DNA of 7,998 bases from assembly GCA_003500955.1 (NCBI GenBank), contig DNQP01000146.1, positions 821 to 8,818 of the forward strand, in the 5' to 3' direction. Positions 4,835-7,998 of this stretch are shown here, in pieces (the first letter of the stretch is position 1; every line of letters begins with the position of its first letter). The notes under the pieces were generated by a model. That model saw nothing but the letters and a program-made list of their open reading frames with translations, was not told the origin of the DNA and did not search any database. The translations under genes and the position numbers were made by a program. This DNA is from Curvibacter sp. Its GTDB lineage: Bacteria; Pseudomonadota; Gammaproteobacteria; Burkholderiales; Burkholderiaceae_C.

Positions 4835-7408
4835 GCCGTCGCGCGCCACCCGGGCCGCGATGTGGGCGATGGCCTCCTCGACCTGATCGACGAGGATCAG
4901 GCAGAGGTCACCGGCCTGCAGCTTGTCCATGGCCGTGTCGATGGCCTTGAACTCACCGTGGATTTCGTTGACCTCGCGTGCGCGCCGGGCTTCGCCCAGG
5001 CCAGCGCGCAGCAGCGCCAGCACCTCGCCGTCGGCACGGCCACGCTGGCAGGCATCCTCGAACAGCACGATGTGGTCGAAGGCATCGCCCAGGATGCGGG
5101 TCTGGGCGCGGATGTCCTCGTCGCGCCGGTCGCCGGCACCGCTGATGACCACCGCACGGCGCTGGGCCGGCATGGCCTCGACGGCCTGCACCAGGGCCTG
5201 CATGGCATCCGGGTTGTGGCCGTAGTCGGCGATCACCGTCGCGCCCTTGTAGCGGAACAAATTGAAGCGCCCCTGGGCGTTGTTGGCGTCGTTGTCGAAG
5301 CTGGCCAGGCCCTGGCGGATCAGCGCCCAGTCCAGCCCCAGGGCCCAGGCCGCGCCGACGGCGGCCATGACGTTCTCGACCTGGAAGCCGATGCTGCCGC
5401 CCAGGGTCAGCGGCACCTCGGCCAGCGGCAGGGTGTGGCGGATGTTGCCCTCGGCAGCGATCAGCGTGCCCTGATCGACGAAAACCGCGCGCTTGCCCTG
5501 GGCCAGCTGGGTCGCCATGAGCGGGTGGTGCGGATCGGCAGCGAAGTAGGTCACCTTGCCGCTGCGGCACTGGCTGGCCATCGCGGCGACGATGGGGTCG
5601 GCGGCATTGAGCACGGCGGTGCCGGTCTCGGAGATGTTCTGCACGATCACGCGCTTGAGCACCGCCAGGTCTTCCACCGTGGTGATGAAGTTCAGGCCCA
5701 GATGGTCGCCCTGGCCCACGTTGGTGACCACGGCCACGTCACAGCGGTCGAAGGCCAGGCCCTCGCGCAGCATGCCACCGCGCGCCGTTTCAAGCACGGC
5801 TGCATCCACGTCCGGGTGCTGCAGCACATTGCGCGCGCTCTTGGGGCCGCTGCAGTCACCGGTGTCGATGCGTTCGCCGTCGATGTAGACGCCGTCGGTG
5901 CTGGTCATGCCCACGCGCAGCTGTTTCTGCCGCAGCAGGTGGGCGATCAGGCGCACCGTGGTGGTCTTGCCGTTGGTGCCGGTCACGGCCACCAGCGGGA
6001 TACGGCCGTTCTCGCCCTCGGGGAACATGGCGTTGACGATGGCTTCGCCCACGGGCCTTCCTTTACCGAAGGACGGCGTGAGGTGCATGCGCAGGCCGGG
6101 CGCAGCGTTGACTTCGACGATACCGCCGCCCTGTTCCTCCAGCGGCTTGAGGATGCTGTCACAGACCATGTCCACACCGCAGATGTCCAGCCCCACCATC
6201 TTGGCGGCGACGATGGCACGGTGCGCCACTTCCGGATGCACGTCGTCGGTCACGTCGGTCGCGCTGCCGCCGGTGGAGAGGTTGGCGTTGTGGCGCAGCG
6301 AGACCCGGCGGCCTTTTGGAGGCACCGAATCGGCATCCAGTCCCTGACCGGCCAGGCAGGCCAGGGCGATGTCGTCGAAGCGGATCTTGGTCAGTGAGGT
6401 CGAGTGACCCGTGCCGCGGCGCGGGTCCTTGTTCACCTCCTCGACCAGCTGGCGGATGGTGTGCTCGCCGTCGCCGACTACCATGGGCGGATCGCGGCGT
6501 GCCGCTGCCACGAGCTTGTTGCCGACAACGAGCAGGCGGTAGTCGTTGCCAGGCAGGAAGCGCTCGACCAGGATCTCGTCGTCGTACTCGGCGGCGGCGG
6601 CGAAGGCGCGCAGCAGGTGTTCGCGCGTGGTGATGTTGACCGTCACGCCCTTGCCCTGGTTGCCGTTCTTGGGCTTGATCACGACCGGCAGGCCGATCTC
6701 GCCGGCCGCCGCCCAGGCCTCATCGGCCGAGGTGATCTCGCGGCCCAGGGGCACGGGCACGCCGGCGCTGGCCAGCAGTTTCTTGGTGAGCTCCTTGTCC
6801 TGCGCGATCGACTCGGAGATGGCGCTGGTGACGTCCATCTCGGCCGCCTGGATGCGGCGCTGCTTGCTGCCCCAGCCGAACTGGATCATGCTGCCGCGTG
6901 TCATGCGGCGGTAGGGGATGCCGCGCGCCAGGGCCGCGTCGACGATGCAGCCGGTGCTCGGTCCGAGACGTTCGTCCTCGTCGAGCTCGCGCAACTTTGA
7001 CAGGGCCGCGTCGAGGTCGAAGGGGGTGTCTTCGAGCGCCGCCTTGCACAGCGCCTGGGCCAGTTCGAGCGCCAGCCGTCCCACGGCTTCCTCGCTGTAC
7101 TCGACCACGACCTGGTAGACGCCGGGCTCCAGGGTGGCCGTGGTGCGGCTGAAGGTCACAGGGCAGCCGGCCTGGGCCTGCAGCCCGAGGGCCGCAAGCT
7201 CCAGCACATGCGCCAGCGACACGGTCTCGTCATGCCCCGTGGGATTGAGCGGCAGGATCTGCGGGAAGCGCGCGCGCAGGCGCAGGCCGAAGTTCTGGCG
7301 CGGGCTGAGTTCGCATTCGGCAGGGGTGCAGTGCACCACGGCTTCGATGGCGGTGTGGTGGCTCCACAGATTGGGGCCGCGCAGGGCGCGGATGCGTTGG
7401 ACTTCCAT
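4829..7408 (-). CDS. cphA: Cyanophycin synthetase (complete, CphA1 type)
   Basis: Polymerises L-Asp and L-Arg into cyanophycin, a cytoplasmic nitrogen-reserve polymer, using two ATP-dependent ligase sites. The protein is 859 aa, close to cyanobacterial CphA. An N domain (about 1-160, beginning MEVQRIRALRGPNLWS) is followed by an ATP-grasp domain (about 161-468). The latter carries VVIKPKNGNQGKGV at 242-255 and VEVNAAPGLRMH at 431-442, and is expected to add Asp to the backbone. A Mur-ligase-like central domain has the P-loop GTNGKTTT (477-484), E540 (LETARGG) and H569 (GDHLG). Its C-terminal domain has QGRFNLF (712-718) and DYGHNPDA (728-735), and the Mur half is expected to attach Arg. In the N domain the HxxEH motif of other CphA1 enzymes reads HVLEL (67-71). 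The start at 7408 begins the family N-terminus, 1 nt after the cphA' stop. The frame stays open 145 codons further upstream, but that region belongs to cphA' in another frame. Confidence 0.96.
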   Translation of the reverse strand: MEVQRIRALRGPNLWSHHTAIEAVVHCTPAECELSPRQNFGLRLRARFPQILPLNPTGHDETVSLAHVLELAALGLQAQAGCPVTFSRTTATLEPGVYQVVVEYSEEAVGRLALELAQALCKAALEDTPFDLDAALSKLRELDEDERLGPSTGCIVDAALARGIPYRRMTRGSMIQFGWGSKQRRIQAAEMDVTSAISESIAQDKELTKKLLASAGVPVPLGREITSADEAWAAAGEIGLPVVIKPKNGNQGKGVTVNITTREHLLRAFAAAAEYDDEILVERFLPGNDYRLLVVGNKLVAAARRDPPMVVGDGEHTIRQLVEEVNKDPRRGTGHSTSLTKIRFDDIALACLAGQGLDADSVPPKGRRVSLRHNANLSTGGSATDVTDDVHPEVAHRAIVAAKMVGLDICGVDMVCDSILKPLEEQGGGIVEVNAAPGLRMHLTPSFGKGRPVGEAIVNAMFPEGENGRIPLVAVTGTNGKTTTVRLIAHLLRQKQLRVGMTSTDGVYIDGERIDTGDCSGPKSARNVLQHPDVDAAVLETARGGMLREGLAFDRCDVAVVTNVGQGDHLGLNFITTVEDLAVLKRVIVQNISETGTAVLNAADPIVAAMASQCRSGKVTYFAADPHHPLMATQLAQGKRAVFVDQGTLIAAEGNIRHTLPLAEVPLTLGGSIGFQVENVMAAVGAAWALGLDWALIRQGLASFDNDANNAQGRFNLFRYKGATVIADYGHNPDAMQALVQAVEAMPAQRRAVVISGAGDRRDEDIRAQTRILGDAFDHIVLFEDACQRGRADGEVLALLRAGLGEARRAREVNEIHGEFKAIDTAMDKLQAGDLCLILVDQVEEAIAHIAARVARDGG

Positions 7409-7409
7409 G

Positions 7410-7998
7410 TCAGTGATCGCTGGAGAGGTTGGCCTTGAAGGTGCGCAGGCCTGCGCCGATGAGTTCGGGTTTGACGTCCAGAGCCCAGGCCGCGGCCACG
7501 GCGGCCATGACCATCTCGGGACGTGCAGCCTTGGCCGGAGCCAGGCTGTCGAGGGGGATCGCGCTGATCTCGTCCCGACCCTGGGCCAGCACGATGTGGC
7601 GCTCGCGCAGGTAGACGCTGCGCCGTCCGGCCTGACGTTGGGCGGCAATGGCCGGCAACTGGTCATCGGGCCCGTAGAAGATGACCTGGCCGTCGCACAG
7701 GTCTGCCATCTCGACCACGCGCGGGTCCGCGGCGTTGAGCACGGCGGTGCCTGTGGGCAGCACCACGTCGACCTGGGTGCGCACCACCTTGTAGAGCTGG
7801 TCGCTGTGATCGATGTAGAACTCGCCGAGCTCGTCCAGACCATCGAGGTCGGTCACCACGCCCACGGTGCAGCGGTCGTAGGCCAGGCCCTCGCTCAGGA
7901 TGGCTTGGTGGGTGTGCTCGAAGACGGCGGCATCCAGCAAGCGGTTGATCAGCAGGCGCTGGCCGGTCTCCCAGTTGGCGCTGTCCTTGGCGTCGACC
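7410..7998 (-). CDS. Cyanophycin synthetase-like paralogue CphA' (3' end only, lacks Mur C-terminal domain)
   Basis: Partial gene entering from the right edge; 195 codons and the TGA (7412-7410) are visible. The visible protein aligns with the Mur-like central domain of the adjacent CphA. Examples are EGLAYDRCTVGVVTD against EGLAFDRCDVAVVTN, TGTAVLNAADPRV against TGTAVLNAADPIV, and MAAVAAAWALDVKPELIGAGLRTF against MAAVGAAWALGLDWALIRQGLASF. It stops 7 residues later, exactly where CphA continues with QGRFNLF and its last ~150 residues, so the Mur C-terminal domain is absent. The His of GDHLG in CphA is Glu in DELG here (codon 7832-7830). Tandem cphA'-cphA pairs with a shorter first member are known in Betaproteobacteria. 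Cyanobacterial CphA2, which polymerises beta-Asp-Arg dipeptides, is also C-terminally reduced. Whether this copy is a ligase, a dipeptide polymerase or an accessory subunit cannot be told without its N-terminal two thirds. Confidence 0.88.
   Translation of the reverse strand, partial: VDAKDSANWETGQRLLINRLLDAAVFEHTHQAILSEGLAYDRCTVGVVTDLDGLDELGEFYIDHSDQLYKVVRTQVDVVLPTGTAVLNAADPRVVEMADLCDGQVIFYGPDDQLPAIAAQRQAGRRSVYLRERHIVLAQGRDEISAIPLDSLAPAKAARPEMVMAAVAAAWALDVKPELIGAGLRTFKANLSSDH

Noticed and set aside
4862..6397. 511-codon open frame on the plus strand inside cphA
   Set aside because: It is antisense to the ATP-grasp and Mur domains of cphA, shows no recognisable motif and has the His/Gly/Ala/Asp-rich composition of a shadow of high-GC coding sequence.
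7400..7420. A frameshift splitting one long cyanophycin synthetase into two frames
   Set aside because: The downstream gene begins with a complete N domain and has its own full ATP-grasp and Mur domains, so these are two paralogous genes in tandem.
7409..7843. Extension of cphA to an upstream ATG at 7843 (a 1004-residue protein)
   Set aside because: The extra 145 residues are Trp/Ser/Arg/Pro-rich nonsense, while another frame of the same bases encodes the Mur-like domain of CphA'. The family N-terminus begins at the ATG at 7408.

Overview
The window is high-GC DNA with tightly packed genes and no mobile elements, RNA genes or CRISPR. The order S41 peptidase / gpmA / rhodanese / grxC / secB / gpsA, together with a tandem pair of cyanophycin synthetases, points to a betaproteobacterium of the Burkholderiales, probably near the Comamonadaceae. 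That placement rests on gene order and protein character as I remember them, not on a database search.

Layout: positions 1-95 are a hairpin-rich intergenic tail. A minus-strand block follows, with gpmA (glycolytic phosphoglycerate mutase) upstream of ctpA (periplasmic C-terminal processing protease). A 139-bp divergent region with overlapping candidate -10 elements separates gpmA from a plus-strand cluster: membrane-anchored rhodanese, glutaredoxin 3 (grxC), the export chaperone secB, and glycerol-3-phosphate dehydrogenase gpsA. This matches the enterobacterial yibN-grxC-secB-gpsA cluster. A strong intrinsic terminator between grxC and secB splits it into two transcription units, or makes the secB leader conditional. 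gpsA meets a minus-strand cyanophycin operon tail to tail with only 6 bp between the stop codons, and both stops lie inside one perfect palindrome.

The cyanophycin operon runs leftward from the right edge. It holds the 3' end of a C-terminally shortened synthetase paralogue (cphA'), then, 1 nt later, a complete 859-aa cyanophycin synthetase (cphA). Together they should make the nitrogen-storage polymer multi-L-arginyl-poly-L-aspartate. The other genes are housekeeping: glycolysis, envelope proteolysis, redox and sulfur chemistry, preprotein targeting and phospholipid precursor supply.

The most interesting points are in the cyanophycin pair. The complete CphA has lost two residues of the HxxEH metal site that supports primer generation in the N domain of other CphA1 enzymes. 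The neighbouring CphA' ends before the Mur-ligase C-terminal domain and has Glu in place of a conserved His in its Mur-like central domain.
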